Origin: an uncultured Collinsella sp.
GTDB taxonomy: Bacteria; Actinomycetota; Coriobacteriia; Coriobacteriales; Coriobacteriaceae
Reading direction: 5' to 3'
Assembly (NCBI GenBank): GCA_902494345.1
Contig: CABUSV010000004.1
Location: forward strand, 91,439 to 155,438
Length of the DNA stretch: 64,000 nucleotides
A model generated the notes under the pieces. It was not told where the DNA came from. It did no database searches and saw nothing but the letters and a program-made list of their open reading frames with translations. Positions 63,603-64,000 of this stretch are shown here, one piece after another. The stretch's first letter is position 1, and the number at the start of each line of letters is the position of its first letter. The position numbers and the translations under genes were made by a program.

Positions 63603-64000
63603 CTAGGAACGAGTGCAGCAAACTGGAATTTTAAATTGGTCTTTGCAAATAACCTTTGAACCTTCACCATCAATTACAATTCCCTGACGATTGTTAATTG
63701 GGCATAGATTCAAATCCGAAAACTCAGTTATTATTTTCTCGATAACTTTCTTAAATGGTGCTGTAAGAAAATGCGGAAGAACATAGAAATCAATCAAATT
63801 AAGCCCTGCATCATCTTCTTGTGAGTAGTCCTCCGGCTTTTCATCCATTTGCTCGATATATTGGATGCTTGGAGCGCATACAATCGCACCTGCCGATTCA
63901 CCAATCATCAGTTTTCCCTTTGCCAATTCTTTCTTCAACAGCTCATCCGTTCCCGTTTTACGGAGCTGGTCTATAAGGAAAAAAGAATTTCCGCCGGTAA
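63603..64000 (-). CDS. Peptidase E (family S51)-like protein, 5' end outside the window
   Basis: The minus-strand frame is open to the right edge: TGGNSFFLIDQLRKTGTDEL precedes LMIGESAGAIVCAPSI, where the nucleophile serine lies in GESAGA. DFYVLPHF, with the catalytic His, and GIVIDGEGSKVI follow. The family hydrolyses dipeptides with N-terminal Asp. GC content is far lower than in the rest of the window, suggesting transfer. The final residues (PVCCTRS) lie in GC-rich flank, so the end may be altered. Confidence 0.75.
   Translation of the reverse strand, partial: TGGNSFFLIDQLRKTGTDELLKKELAKGKLMIGESAGAIVCAPSIQYIEQMDEKPEDYSQEDDAGLNLIDFYVLPHFLTAPFKKVIEKIITEFSDLNLCPINNRQGIVIDGEGSKVICKDQFKIPVCCTRS

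Overview
The window reads as a chromosomal segment of a high-GC, anaerobic gut Coriobacteriia, most likely Collinsella (inferred from protein character, gene order and heavy use of GTG/TTG starts; no database was searched). Most of it is dense, co-oriented housekeeping DNA. Both ends (about 1-4200 and 63070-64000) are accessory, with lower-GC or rearranged sequence.

Layout. (1) 1-4200: AT-richer genes: a clipped hypothetical protein, a polytopic membrane protein, and a two-gene unit of an AAA/ABC-type ATPase plus a small protein with a TOPRIM-like EGxxE start. The pair resembles AbiL/PARIS-type phage defence architecture and is the best candidate for an undescribed system here. (2) 4483-15578: a tightly coupled Gram-positive-type pel exopolysaccharide operon (pelD with an N-terminal epimerase-like domain, pelE, deacetylase-only pelA, pelF, pelG), extended by a CotH-kinase lipoprotein, a VTC-domain protein and a DUF4956 membrane protein. 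(3) 15790-20040: a sucrose module scrR-scrA-scrB with palindromic LacI-type operators. (4) 20130-26700: a PLP-fold protein that seems to lack its catalytic lysine, a ModE-like regulator, guaB, leuS behind a long inverted repeat, and a lipoprotein.

(5) 26950-38580: the translation/replication block rimP-nusA-infB-rbfA-nrnA-truB-ribF-dnaG and then rpoD, opened by a clear promoter and an attenuator-like hairpin. (6) 38710-38990: two identical tRNA-Asn genes. (7) 39149-54105: Asp23-like, fakA-like, recG, rsmD, coaD, a coiled-coil protein, DUF177, rpmF, plsX, acpP, rnc, smc, ftsY and ffh, linking fatty-acid/phospholipid precursors, ribosome maturation, chromosome organisation and SRP targeting. 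(8) 54157-60558: a DUF134/NifX-type fusion regulator, thyA-folA, a SPOUT methyltransferase, a MATE transporter, a REP-associated tyrosine transposase (RAYT) bracketed by inverted REP-like repeats, and cobO. (9) 60651-64000: ftsH, a DUF523 protein whose C-terminus runs into a serine-recombinase remnant, a frameshifted IS3 remnant, and a clipped low-GC peptidase E gene.

No rRNA operon, CRISPR array or intact prophage was seen. Much of the reading-frame space opposite the high-GC genes is long but spurious antisense frame.
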